A stretch of DNA of 33,604 nt from an uncultured Collinsella sp. (GTDB taxonomy: Bacteria; Actinomycetota; Coriobacteriia; Coriobacteriales; Coriobacteriaceae). The notes under the pieces are model-generated. The model ran no database searches. It was not told the DNA's origin and was given only the letters and a program-made list of their open reading frames with translations. The position numbers and the translations under genes are program-made. Shown piece by piece: positions 1 to 7,760 of this stretch. The number at the start of each line of letters is the position of its first letter. Position 1 is the stretch's first letter. The DNA lies in assembly GCA_958370325.1 (NCBI GenBank), contig CATXJW010000020.1, forward strand, positions 1 through 33,604, in the 5' to 3' direction.

Positions 1-55
1 GGACGCCGCCCTCTCAAGGCGGAGATCACCAGTTCGAATCTGGTACGGGCTACCA
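1..55 (+). tRNA. tRNA-Glu(CUC), 3' part (5' end outside window)
   Basis: The anticodon stem CCGCC/GGCGG (6-10, 18-22) encloses the seven-base loop CTCTCAA, giving anticodon CUC at 13-15, which reads GAG (glutamate). A five-base variable loop is followed by the T arm ACCAG/CTGGT with loop TTCGAAT (28-44), the 3' acceptor strand (45-51), discriminator A (52) and an encoded CCA (53-55). The D arm and 5' acceptor strand lie before the window, so acceptor pairing could not be checked. Confidence 0.92.
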
Positions 56-65
56 TGCATCTGAT

Positions 66-97
66 ACCCGGTCTTTCCACGGAAGGCCGGGTTTTTT
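66..97 (+). terminator. Intrinsic terminator after tRNA-Glu
   Basis: A GC-rich hairpin (CCCGG...TTCC / GGAA...CCGGG, 67-91) is followed directly by a run of six T. It starts about 10 bases after the tRNA CCA end, the expected place for a factor-independent terminator. Confidence 0.85.
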
Positions 98-144
98 ATT
101 ATCTAACAACTGTCTGTCATTCCCGTTTGAACAAGAGCTTTTCG

Positions 145-172
145 TTCTGCTTATGGCCCTTACGGGTACAAT
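145..172 (+). promoter_or_regulatory. Possible promoter of the flippase-like gene
   Basis: A good -10 hexamer, TACAAT (167-172), lies 33 bases before the chosen ATG. The -35 region (about 144-150) resembles the consensus poorly, so the call rests on the -10 and its position after the tRNA terminator. Confidence 0.35.
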
Positions 173-205
173 AACCAAGATATTTTGACTGTTAGAAGGA
201 GTCTC

Positions 206-1513
206 ATGACGGAGTCCTCTCAGCATACGTCCAAGCCCCAGGTCGAGGTTGAGGCCTCGGGCGGCGATGACAATAAGAGCGCACGCCGCGGCGCAATCTT
301 TATCGGCGTTGTGCTGGTGGGTTATATCGTCTATCTGGTGGTAACCGGGCAGATGGGGCAGTTCTGGGCTGCTATGTCGAGCGTCCAGGCGCCCTGGCTC
401 GTTGTCGCGTGTCTCTGCATGTTCATGTATCTGTTCTTTGGCATTGTGGCCTATGCGATCGCCGTCTGGCTCGACCCCAATTCGCCCGTCGGCATTCGCG
501 ACCTGATCTCGGTCGAGGCGAGTGGCATCTTCTTTGGCAACCTGACGCCCATGATGATGGGCTCTACGCCTGCCCAGATCTACCGCCTGACCAAAGCGGG
601 CCAAAACGTGGGCGAAGCGGGTGCCACGCAGTTCACCCGATTTATTGTGTATCAGTTTGGCCTAGTTGCCTGGGGCGCTATCCTATTGCTTGCTCGCATG
701 CCGTTTTTTGCCGAGCGCTATGGCGACATGACGCTGCTGTGCGTCTTTAGTTTTGGCGGTCACTGCTGCATCCTGCTCGGCATCTTCGCCGTCGCGCTCA
801 TGCCTAAGACCGTCACGCGCGTCGCCCATTGCATCATCAATTGGCTCGAGCGCATAGGTGTCTCGGCCACTAAGATCGATGGATGGCGCTCGTTTGTCGA
901 TGGCGAGATCTACTCCTTCTCCGAGAAGTTTAAGCTTTCGGCCGGACATTTTTCGTCCATGCTGCTCACCGTGTTTATCACCATGCTGCAGCTCGCGTTT
1001 TTCTATCTGGTGCCGTATTTCCTGATGCTTGCCTTTGGCCACCACGAGGTCGACTTTTTCTCGGTCATGGCTGCGAGCGCCTTTGTCCAGCTGCTGAGCT
1101 CTGCGGTCCCCTTGCCCGGTGGAACTGGTGGCGCTGAGGGCGGCTTTGCATTGTTCTTGGGTCATTTCTTTGGGTCGGCTTCGACCGCCGGCTATCTGCT
1201 GTGGCGCCTCATTACGTTTATCGCGCCGACCATTTTGGCTGCGCCCCTGCTGGGCCTTAAGAGCGCCCACAACGAGAGCATCCATGCGCGCTGGGATCGT
1301 GTGATGCGCAGGCTCGGCCGCACGCCTCAGACGCCCTCTGCGCCCACTAAGCCGCACCCCATGAATGCTGTTACCGTTGATCCCAAGAAGCACGCTCAGA
1401 AGGCTTCTGGGACCGCTAAACCGGCTCATAAAGCCTATGTGCGACAGACAGGCGACGGTATCCGCGTGTCTCCGTCGGCACTCAATAAGAAGAAGCACCC
1501 TAAGTCCCAGTAG
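206..1513 (+). CDS. Flippase-like / lysylphosphatidylglycerol synthase TM-family membrane protein
   Basis: This 435-residue integral membrane protein is built from multiple hydrophobic segments (first at about residues 28-48). It carries the family signature PLPGGTGGAEGG near residue 310, typical of the UPF0104/LPG_synthase_TM group that also forms the flippase half of MprF. No aminoacyl-transferase domain is attached, so it is probably a stand-alone lipid or glycolipid translocase of unknown substrate. The C-terminus (about the last 80 residues) is a hydrophilic Lys/Pro-rich tail expected in the cytoplasm. ATG 206 is chosen over an upstream in-frame TTG because AGAAGGA (194-200) sits five bases before it. 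A TetR-family regulator gene follows on the same strand. Family assignment is firm; substrate is unknown. Confidence 0.85.
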   Translation: MTESSQHTSKPQVEVEASGGDDNKSARRGAIFIGVVLVGYIVYLVVTGQMGQFWAAMSSVQAPWLVVACLCMFMYLFFGIVAYAIAVWLDPNSPVGIRDLISVEASGIFFGNLTPMMMGSTPAQIYRLTKAGQNVGEAGATQFTRFIVYQFGLVAWGAILLLARMPFFAERYGDMTLLCVFSFGGHCCILLGIFAVALMPKTVTRVAHCIINWLERIGVSATKIDGWRSFVDGEIYSFSEKFKLSAGHFSSMLLTVFITMLQLAFFYLVPYFLMLAFGHHEVDFFSVMAASAFVQLLSSAVPLPGGTGGAEGGFALFLGHFFGSASTAGYLLWRLITFIAPTILAAPLLGLKSAHNESIHARWDRVMRRLGRTPQTPSAPTKPHPMNAVTVDPKKHAQKASGTAKPAHKAYVRQTGDGIRVSPSALNKKKHPKSQ

Positions 1514-1562
1514 GGCAGTCGTGCGTTCTTCATGATGCGGGGCATATTTGTGCTGTATGGGG

Positions 1563-1586
1563 GATAATCCTCTTACGTAGATTATC
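1563..1586. promoter_or_regulatory. Palindrome upstream of tetR-like gene, candidate operator
   Basis: Perfect seven-base arms GATAATC (1563-1569) and GATTATC (1580-1586) are separated by ten bases. The site lies 44 bases before the ATG of the TetR-family gene, a usual place for an autoregulatory TetR operator, and its left arm contains a -10-like GATAAT. The link to this regulator is inferred from position only. Confidence 0.45.
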
Positions 1587-1629
1587 TCTCATCTGTTGAT
1601 GAATGCCTGCATATCGAAGGGACACGTCC

Positions 1630-2241
1630 ATGGACACCAGCAAACCGCGTCTTGATCGCCGTATCGTTCGCAGCCGCAATGCCATCCTTTCTGCTTTCGA
1701 GCGCCTGCTCATGGAAAAGCCGCTGGCAGACATTACGGTGAGTGCCATCGCGCGCGAGGCCAATGTCGACCGCAAGACCTTTTACGTTCACTTTGGTACG
1801 GTTGATGGCTTGCTCGATGCCATTGCCGTCGATGTGGTGGAGATGATTGTCGACTCGGTCGAGAAAACGCTTGCCTCCATGGACGGCGACACCAACGAAC
1901 GCGCCCTGAGCGCGGCGGCGACCTTCTTTAAAACTGTTAACGAGGCACTGTGCAACAACCTGGTGCTCAATCGTCAGCTGATCGAGAACATTCCGCTCGA
2001 TGATTTTATGGCTCGTCTTCGTGCGCCGCTCGAACACGAGATTGCCGAGCGCGATCTGCTACCCCAAGGTCTCAAGGACGAGATGTTCGACTACTATCTG
2101 GCGTTTCTGCTGTCGGGTATCATCGGCATCTATCGCACGTGGGCATTGTCCGATGGCTCGGTTCCCATCGAGCGCGTCTCGGAGGTTGCTAATAATCTGA
2201 CGTTGAGCGGCCTGTCGAGTCTGGAATCTCGTTTCGAATAG
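1630..2241 (+). CDS. TetR/AcrR-family transcriptional regulator
   Basis: The 203-residue product has the standard TetR layout. An N-terminal DNA-binding three-helix unit (about residues 10-60) includes the recognition segment around VSAIAREANVDRKTFYVHF, where the (K/R)(K/R)TFYxHF ending is typical. The helical ligand-binding region ends with FLLSGIIGIYRTWALS, resembling the TetR_C_8-like C-terminal domain. ATG 1630 is preferred over ATG 1603 because GAAGGG (1616-1621) lies eight bases upstream. It is convergent with the MacB-like export operon and downstream of the flippase-like gene, so either could be its target; the palindrome at 1563-1586 suggests autoregulation. The ligand cannot be deduced. 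Confidence 0.9.
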   Translation: MDTSKPRLDRRIVRSRNAILSAFERLLMEKPLADITVSAIAREANVDRKTFYVHFGTVDGLLDAIAVDVVEMIVDSVEKTLASMDGDTNERALSAAATFFKTVNEALCNNLVLNRQLIENIPLDDFMARLRAPLEHEIAERDLLPQGLKDEMFDYYLAFLLSGIIGIYRTWALSDGSVPIERVSEVANNLTLSGLSSLESRFE

Positions 2242-2260
2242 CGCTTGCGCATTACCCCCC

Positions 2261-2331
2261 TGAGTTGCGGTGAAATAGGGACTGAATAGGCCTTTTAACA
2301 GCCTAAACGGTCCCTATTTCACCGCAACTCA
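2261..2331. repeat. Long inverted repeat between convergent genes (family A, copy 1)
   Basis: Perfect 22-base arms (2261-2282 and 2310-2331), containing GTTGCGGTGAAATAGGGAC and its complement, extend to 31 bases with three mismatches and enclose a nine-base loop (2292-2300). It fills most of the gap between the stop codon of the TetR gene and that of the MacB-like permease. There is no T-run, so it is not a classical terminator. A diverged second copy lies at 18618-18688, also between convergent genes. Confidence 0.9.
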
Positions 2332-2342
2332 TTGGTGGTGGC

Positions 2343-3557
2343 TTACTGGTAGCGCAGGCACTCCACCGGGTCGAGCTTTGCCGCGCGGCGAGCGGGGTAG
2401 AAGCCAAAGATTACGCCGATGCCGACGGAGACGCCGAAGGCCAGCAGCACCGTGGCTATTGAAAAGCTCGGTGTGATTTGCCCGCTGGCACCGAGCTCGC
2501 TGAGAACCCCTGATCCTGCGGCAAACATCGCAAGGCCCCAGGCCAGCAGATAGCCAATCAGGACACCCAGTAGGCCACCGGTGACGCACAGCGCCGAGGA
2601 CTCGGCCAAAAACTGCGCGGTGATATCGCGACGACTGGCGCCCAGGGCACGGCGAATACCGATCTCGCGGATGCGCTCAGTCACGTTGGTGAGCATCATA
2701 TTCATAATGCCGATCCCGCCGACAAGCAGCGAGATACTGGCGACGGCACCCATGATGAGCGAGAATGCGCCCATAAAGGAGTTGAGTGCATCGATGGCGC
2801 TTTTCATGGAGGTCGCCGATACACTGTCGTACTCATTGTCCTCCGAGATGCCCTTCATCGCGCGCACCTTGGACTCGATGTTTTTGCAGAGCTCATCCAT
2901 GTCCGTGCCCTCGGCGGCAAGTGCCGTCACGCTGGGGAATGAAGGATTCTCGTCGCCAAACAGCCCGGATATGGTTTCGCGTGGCATATACAGCGAGAGC
3001 GAGCCCATGGAGTCGCTGCCGCCATCAATCACGCCTACAATCTGAACCTCGCCGTTGGACACCTTGATGGTTTTCCCCAGCGCATCCTGCTCGTTGCCGT
3101 AAAGCTGATCGGCGCCGCCGCGGCTGATGAGCGCCACGCGCGAGCCTGATTGAGACTCGGCCTCTGAATAGACTCGTCCCGCAACGAGCTTGCTGGCACC
3201 CACGGCGTCGAGCATGTCGCTATCGACGCCCTGCGCCATGACGGTATAGCTTTTATCGCCAGACTTGTACTCGGTATACGCGCTGTCGACAATGCCGATC
3301 TGCTCTATCTGCGGCACCAGTTTTTGAAGCTTCTGGACGTCCGAATCGGTGAGTTCTTGGGACGAATAGATCTGAACCATACGAGCTGCGTTGAGCCCCA
3401 GGCTGTTGACCAAGCTGTTTTGGATGCCGCCGATGAGCGAGGTCATAGCGATGACCGATGCGATGCCAATGACGATGCCCAGGATGGTGAGCAGGCTGCG
3501 TCCCTTGTTGGCCTCGAGCGAGTGAAGTGCTTCTTGGATGAGGTCGCGCGTGCTCAC
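2343..3557 (-). CDS. MacB-like ABC transporter permease
   Basis: This 404-residue permease has the MacB/FtsX architecture. One membrane helix at about residues 21-42 is followed by a large extracytoplasmic MacB_PCD region (about 43-265), then three C-terminal helices with the FtsX-family motif MNMMLTNVTERIREIGIRRA and the ending GFYPARRAAKLDPVECLRYQ. It overlaps the upstream ATPase gene by four bases (ATGA, 3554-3557), indicating translational coupling. With the ATPase and the membrane fusion protein it should form a mechanotransmission-type exporter of a peptide, antibiotic or lipid-like substrate; the specificity is not visible. The actinobacterial setting implies no outer-membrane partner. 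Confidence 0.93.
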   Translation of the reverse strand: MSTRDLIQEALHSLEANKGRSLLTILGIVIGIASVIAMTSLIGGIQNSLVNSLGLNAARMVQIYSSQELTDSDVQKLQKLVPQIEQIGIVDSAYTEYKSGDKSYTVMAQGVDSDMLDAVGASKLVAGRVYSEAESQSGSRVALISRGGADQLYGNEQDALGKTIKVSNGEVQIVGVIDGGSDSMGSLSLYMPRETISGLFGDENPSFPSVTALAAEGTDMDELCKNIESKVRAMKGISEDNEYDSVSATSMKSAIDALNSFMGAFSLIMGAVASISLLVGGIGIMNMMLTNVTERIREIGIRRALGASRRDITAQFLAESSALCVTGGLLGVLIGYLLAWGLAMFAAGSGVLSELGASGQITPSFSIATVLLAFGVSVGIGVIFGFYPARRAAKLDPVECLRYQ

Positions 3558-4327
3558 ACCATCACTCCTTTCTGCGGGATGGTCGGGTCGGAGATCGTGG
3601 GTAGGCTATCGACGGCGCTGCGCAGGGTCCGCGGTGCATGTGGAATATACGCGCCGTCGTGAATGCGACCGTCGCGTATGGTCACGGCACGGTCGGCCAC
3701 GGCGGCAATGCCGGGGTCGTGTGTGATAAGCACGATGGTTTTGCCGCGCTCCTGGAGCTTATGGAAGGTCTCCATCACAAGCGCTCCGGTCGCGGAGTCC
3801 AGGTTTCCCGTCGGCTCGTCAGCCAAAATGATGGGCGGATCGTTGACGAGGGCGCGTGCGATGGCGACGCGCTGCATCTGTCCACCCGAGAGCTCTGATA
3901 TACGGTGGTCCCAATGGTCGACGGCCAGCGTGACGGCCTGCAGCGCGTGCACGGCGCGTATTTCACGCTGGCTGCGGGGTACGTTGGTGTAGGCCAGCGG
4001 CAACATGACGTTTTCTATGACCGAAAGGCGCGGCAGCAAGTTGAAGCTCTGAAAGACAAAGCCAATGCTCAGGGCGCGGACTTCGGTGAGCTCGTCATCA
4101 TCGAGCTCGGCCACGTTGAGCCCTTGCAGGTAATAGTCGCCTGCTGTCGGCTTGTCCAGGCAGCCCAGGATGTTCATGAGCGTTGATTTGCCCGAGCCCG
4201 AGGGGCCGGTAATGGCGACGAACTCGCCGGGATCTACCGCCAGGCTCACGTTGTGCAAGATGTGGGCGCAACCCGCCTCGCTCTCAAAAATGCGGTGCAC
4301 GTTGCGGATGTCGATAACGGGACGCAT
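3554..4327 (-). CDS. MacB/LolD-like ABC transporter ATP-binding protein
   Basis: The 257-residue cytoplasmic ATPase contains Walker A GPSGSGKST (about residue 40), a Q-loop in GFVFQSFNLLPRLS, signature LSGGQMQRVAIARAL, Walker B IILADEPTGNLDS and an H-loop in VLITHDP. These features place it in the MacB/LolD/FtsE exporter group. About 30 extra residues follow the core. Its ATG (4325-4327) shares one base with the stop codon of the upstream membrane fusion protein (TAATG), and its end overlaps the permease start, so the three genes form one tightly coupled operon. It should power the permease encoded next to it. Confidence 0.95.
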   Translation of the reverse strand: MRPVIDIRNVHRIFESEAGCAHILHNVSLAVDPGEFVAITGPSGSGKSTLMNILGCLDKPTAGDYYLQGLNVAELDDDELTEVRALSIGFVFQSFNLLPRLSVIENVMLPLAYTNVPRSQREIRAVHALQAVTLAVDHWDHRISELSGGQMQRVAIARALVNDPPIILADEPTGNLDSATGALVMETFHKLQERGKTIVLITHDPGIAAVADRAVTIRDGRIHDGAYIPHAPRTLRSAVDSLPTISDPTIPQKGVMV

Positions 4328-5763
4328 TACATACCCTCGTCGGTAGACATACTGCCCGAATCCGCGCTGTGACCGCCGTCAGCCGTTGCGTTCGCTCCGG
4401 TGTCCATGACGAGGGTGTCGCCATCGCGCAGCTTGGTAACCGGCACGTTAGGGTTGATCTCGTTGCCCTGGTCGTCTCGCTTGACCTGCGTCTTGCCGAC
4501 TACGGCTTCGTTGTCGTTTTGCGTCAAGACGTTCACCTTCACGCGATGGGTCTGCTTGCCCTCGTCGTCGGTTGCCACGTTGACGTAATAGTGTTCGCCG
4601 TCTTCGGTCATGAGCGCCATCGTCGGCACCATCACCACGTCGTCGAGCTGTTCGGTCACCACCGAGACCTCGGCCGTCATGCCCGGCTTCAGGCGCGCGT
4701 CGGGCGCCTCGATGAGGATGTCAACGTTAAAGGCCACGCTGCCGCCGCCACCGTTGGCTGTGTCGGAGTTTGCCACCGAGGCGATAGCCGTGACGGTGCC
4801 CTGGCTCACGATATCGGGAAACGCGGGATACGTGACGTTGGCGCTCTGTCCAACGGCGATCTTGGCGATGTCCTTTTCGCCCACCTGCACGGTCACCTTC
4901 ATCTTGGACAGGTCGGCGATCTGCATGCACTGCTTGCCGCCGCTCGTTTCGCTTTCGCCCATGATCATGCCGCTTGTTACCGTGGCGCCCACCTTGGCGT
5001 TGAGCTCCACGATGCTGCCCGAGCTCGGGGCCGTGACCGTACGGCTGGCGGCCTTGGCGTTCGCCTGATCGAGATTTGCCTGGGCCGATGCGAGGCTGCG
5101 CTGCGCGGCCGATACGGCGTTCGTGTCCGCTGATGCGGCGGAGATGCCAGCCGCTGCGGAAGTTCCATCGACGTCCGTCGTTGGGGTGGCCTGCGCGGCA
5201 GCTGCGGCTTTCTGCGCGTTGGCGAGGTCTTCCTGAGCGGCTGCAACTGCACGCTGCGCCTCGGCAACGTTGCGATCGAGCTCGTCGTTTTTAATGGTCA
5301 TGAGCACGTCGCCCTCGTTGACGGATTGGCCTGCCTGCACGTTGATCGAATCGACTGTGCCGTCGACAGAAGGGGAGACCACTGAGGACGAAATAGGCTT
5401 GAGCTGGCCTTTCGCCTCGACCGTTGTGGTAAACGTGCCCTCGGTCACCATGTCGGTCACGGGCTCGCTAGCGCCCTGTGGCTGTGCATTGATAACCAGG
5501 GTTGCGACAATGGCAATGAGCGCGATGGCACCCACGACGCCGGCGGCAATACCGCTTCGAATCAGCTTTTTGCGTCGACGTTCGGCACGTTTTGCCTTGA
5601 GCTTGGCATATGCCTCTTCATCGGAAATCTCGGCCGTATCGTTCGTGCGTCCGTTCTTCTTGTCGGCATGTACGCCTGTAATCAGAGGAATCGTTTCGGT
5701 GGCACCTTCGGGCGTGTGCTCGGTATCATCCGGGCCCGGGGCGATCGTGGGGACATTCGGCAT
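4327..5763 (-). CDS. HlyD/MacA-like membrane fusion protein of ABC exporter
   Basis: The 478-residue product has a charged cytoplasmic N-terminus (about 1-70), a single membrane anchor (about 71-92) and an extracytoplasmic adaptor. The adaptor has a split lipoyl-like domain (VVSPSVDGTVDSINVQAGQ ... APSSGSIVELNAKVGATV) surrounding an Ala/Gln-rich coiled-coil hairpin (about 170-245), followed by beta-barrel segments. This is the YknX/MacA pattern. ATG 5763 is preferred over an upstream in-frame start because AAAGGAG lies five bases before it. It heads the operon with the MacB-like ATPase and permease. The Ala/Ser-rich insert in the hairpin and the acidic, Gly/Ser-rich C-terminus are probably disordered. 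Confidence 0.92.
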   Translation of the reverse strand: MPNVPTIAPGPDDTEHTPEGATETIPLITGVHADKKNGRTNDTAEISDEEAYAKLKAKRAERRRKKLIRSGIAAGVVGAIALIAIVATLVINAQPQGASEPVTDMVTEGTFTTTVEAKGQLKPISSSVVSPSVDGTVDSINVQAGQSVNEGDVLMTIKNDELDRNVAEAQRAVAAAQEDLANAQKAAAAAQATPTTDVDGTSAAAGISAASADTNAVSAAQRSLASAQANLDQANAKAASRTVTAPSSGSIVELNAKVGATVTSGMIMGESETSGGKQCMQIADLSKMKVTVQVGEKDIAKIAVGQSANVTYPAFPDIVSQGTVTAIASVANSDTANGGGGSVAFNVDILIEAPDARLKPGMTAEVSVVTEQLDDVVMVPTMALMTEDGEHYYVNVATDDEGKQTHRVKVNVLTQNDNEAVVGKTQVKRDDQGNEINPNVPVTKLRDGDTLVMDTGANATADGGHSADSGSMSTDEGM

Positions 5764-5798
5764 AGCGTCTCCTTTATAGAAAGAACCTCGATAAGTAT

Positions 5799-5826
5799 AT
5801 GCGCCCACTGGTTGGGGCGGGCGCAT
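5799..5826 (-). terminator. Hairpin between the L,D-transpeptidase and exporter genes
   Basis: Eight-base arms ATGCGCCC (5799-5806) and GGGCGCAT (5819-5826) enclose a 12-base loop. In the direction of transcription the loop contains CCCCAACC, as in two other hairpins of this window. No good T-run follows, so termination would be weak; read-through into the exporter operon is possible. Confidence 0.45.
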
Positions 5827-5895
5827 GGGACGGTTTCTTTCAGAACTGTTAGATTGGTCGCATCGGTTCCACGTTGTATGAATACGTGCGTTGCA

Positions 5896-7611
5896 CTACG
5901 AGTGGACGACCACGCATAGGCCGACTTTGATGCAATCGTGCAGCGCCTTGGCGTCTGCCAGACGCAGGTTGATGCAACCGTGGCTGCCGCACCACTTGTA
6001 GGAGTTGGGGTCGTCAAAGCTCTTGTCGTTTTGCCACGTTGCATCGTGGAAGCCGACCATGTTTCCCTCAAATGGCATCCAATAGCTTACCGGGCTCTCG
6101 TATTTGGGTTTGCCGGTCTCGGGGTCCTTGGCACCGATGAGTTTGCTGGCGCCATCGTTGCTGTTGATCTGCCAGACGCCCTCGGGCGTGGCGTCCTCGC
6201 CCGGCTTTCCCGAGATAAAGTTGGCCTCCCACACGATATTGCCGTTCTCGTCGTAGTAGCGCGCGTGCTGCTCGGACAGATCGACATCGACGTATGCCTT
6301 CCAGTCAGGCTCCCCCTTTGCTGTAAAGGTGTCGGCTTTCTGGGAGTATTTGATCTCGATTTCGCCGGTCTGCTTATTGTTAATGGCATCCTCGACCTGC
6401 TTTGCGAGCGAGCTGCTGTCGATGGACCAACCAAAGTCGCCGCCTTCGACGGCGCACTGCTTGCCATCGGCGCGCGTCCACCAGCGAGTGGAGCCCACGG
6501 TATTGAAGCCGTTGGCGAGCTCGGCAGCCCAGCTGCTGATCTGCGACGTATCGAGCGTGGGGTTGGCCGGATCGGCAAAGCTGATCCACTGCAACACGGA
6601 GCTGCCATCAACCTTGCCGGCATCCTCGCCGTTGAGCTTGAGGGTCACGTTGACGCCTAAGAAGTTGTTGGCGGCATCGCATGCAGCCTGAATCTGATCA
6701 TCGGTCAGCGTTCCATTGAGTGGCTCATAGGCATCGTTGCCGAGCTTGGAAAGATCTACGGTCTCGGCCAGCGAGGCAAGCTCGAGTTCGGCATACTTAA
6801 TGACATGCTCGCGGTTGAGTTTTTCGTTGGAGCGCGCCTTCTCGACGGTAAACTTGCCGGCCTGCTCGTCATAGGAGCTATTGGCCTCGAACGCGCCCGA
6901 ACGGCCCTCGTTAAACTCGTCGATGGCGGCGCCCAGATCCTTCTCAAACTGCTTTTGGTCAAAGGTGTCGGAGAGCATGGACAGGTCGACGTCTTGATCA
7001 AGATCGACTTCGTTGGAGCTAGCGGTTGTTTTGGTCTTGCCGCTTAAGGATTCTACAAGGCGAACCGGCCATACAAAGGCTTCGTTGTGGTTGATGATCT
7101 CTTTTGCGGCAGCTTCGCCGTCGACGATGGGTTCATCGGACTCGGGCTGATAGGTCCAGCTAAAGTCATCGCCTGTCACGGTGAGCTTATAGTGCTTCCA
7201 AGCCGAGTTGACCTTGGTGGCGGCAGACGAAGCGTTGGAGAACGAGACGTCGACGCCGGCGATGGTGGTGTTGGGGTAGGCTACCTGCGAAAACGCTACG
7301 ACGCCTACGATATAGACAATGACGATAAGACCCAGGACGACAAAGAGCGTCGTCTTTTTACCTGACTTATTGTTCTCGGCGGGTTTGCGTGCGGGGCCGC
7401 GATTGCCTCGAGCGTGCGTGGGGGGCTGCTTGGGCGCATTGCCATTTGCCTTGCGCTGCTGACGTTGCTGGTTCGGGCGTTGCGAAGTGTTTGTCGCACC
7501 ACGCTGCTGACCGTGGCTCGGCGCGATAGGACGCGGCGACTGAACGCCGCCGGTGTGCCTGCTCGGCTGCTGCGGATCGGGAATCAGTTGAGTTCGATCG
7601 TTTTGCGACAT
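5896..7611 (-). CDS. Membrane-anchored L,D-transpeptidase (YkuD) with peptidoglycan-binding-4 region
   Basis: The 571-residue protein should introduce 3-3 type peptidoglycan cross-links or anchor proteins to the wall. A Gln/Asn/Pro/Arg-rich cytoplasmic segment (1-86) precedes one membrane helix (about 87-110). A long extracellular region resembling PG_binding_4 (about 120-430) follows, and then a C-terminal YkuD domain. The catalytic motif SHGCINLR holds the nucleophilic Cys (about residue 546), with the conserved upstream His in MVGFHDATW. ATG 7611 is preferred to ATG 7620 because GAAGGA lies only one base from the latter but ten from the former. A perfect TATAAT sits upstream (7669-7674). 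It lies ahead of the exporter operon on the same strand. Confidence 0.93.
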   Translation of the reverse strand: MSQNDRTQLIPDPQQPSRHTGGVQSPRPIAPSHGQQRGATNTSQRPNQQRQQRKANGNAPKQPPTHARGNRGPARKPAENNKSGKKTTLFVVLGLIVIVYIVGVVAFSQVAYPNTTIAGVDVSFSNASSAATKVNSAWKHYKLTVTGDDFSWTYQPESDEPIVDGEAAAKEIINHNEAFVWPVRLVESLSGKTKTTASSNEVDLDQDVDLSMLSDTFDQKQFEKDLGAAIDEFNEGRSGAFEANSSYDEQAGKFTVEKARSNEKLNREHVIKYAELELASLAETVDLSKLGNDAYEPLNGTLTDDQIQAACDAANNFLGVNVTLKLNGEDAGKVDGSSVLQWISFADPANPTLDTSQISSWAAELANGFNTVGSTRWWTRADGKQCAVEGGDFGWSIDSSSLAKQVEDAINNKQTGEIEIKYSQKADTFTAKGEPDWKAYVDVDLSEQHARYYDENGNIVWEANFISGKPGEDATPEGVWQINSNDGASKLIGAKDPETGKPKYESPVSYWMPFEGNMVGFHDATWQNDKSFDDPNSYKWCGSHGCINLRLADAKALHDCIKVGLCVVVHS

Positions 7612-7668
7612 CGTATGCATATCCTTCGAATTTCGCCTTGTGGCTCATCGTGTTTTTACTGGGCTTGC

Positions 7669-7674
7669 ATTATA
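7669..7674 (-). promoter_or_regulatory. -10 element of the L,D-transpeptidase gene
   Basis: The minus strand reads TATAAT, a perfect -10 hexamer, about 58 bases before the chosen ATG. The -35 position, about 16-17 bases further upstream, reads roughly CCACAA, a weak match. Confidence 0.55.
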
Positions 7675-7715
7675 GCGATTACCCAGTTGCTTGTGGTATG
7701 GAAACGGTGGCATTC

Positions 7716-7742
7716 AAAAGAGGTGGGACATTTGTCCCACCT
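7716..7742 (-). terminator. Intrinsic terminator of the serine dehydratase gene
   Basis: Ten-base perfect arms AGGTGGGACA and TGTCCCACCT (7721-7730, 7733-7742) form a tight hairpin. On the minus strand it is followed by CTTTTG, and it lies 18 bases after the stop codon at 7761. The GGGACA/TGTCCC core recurs in some of the long intergenic inverted repeats. Confidence 0.8.
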
Positions 7743-7760
7743 TTAAGTCGTCCTTTGTCG

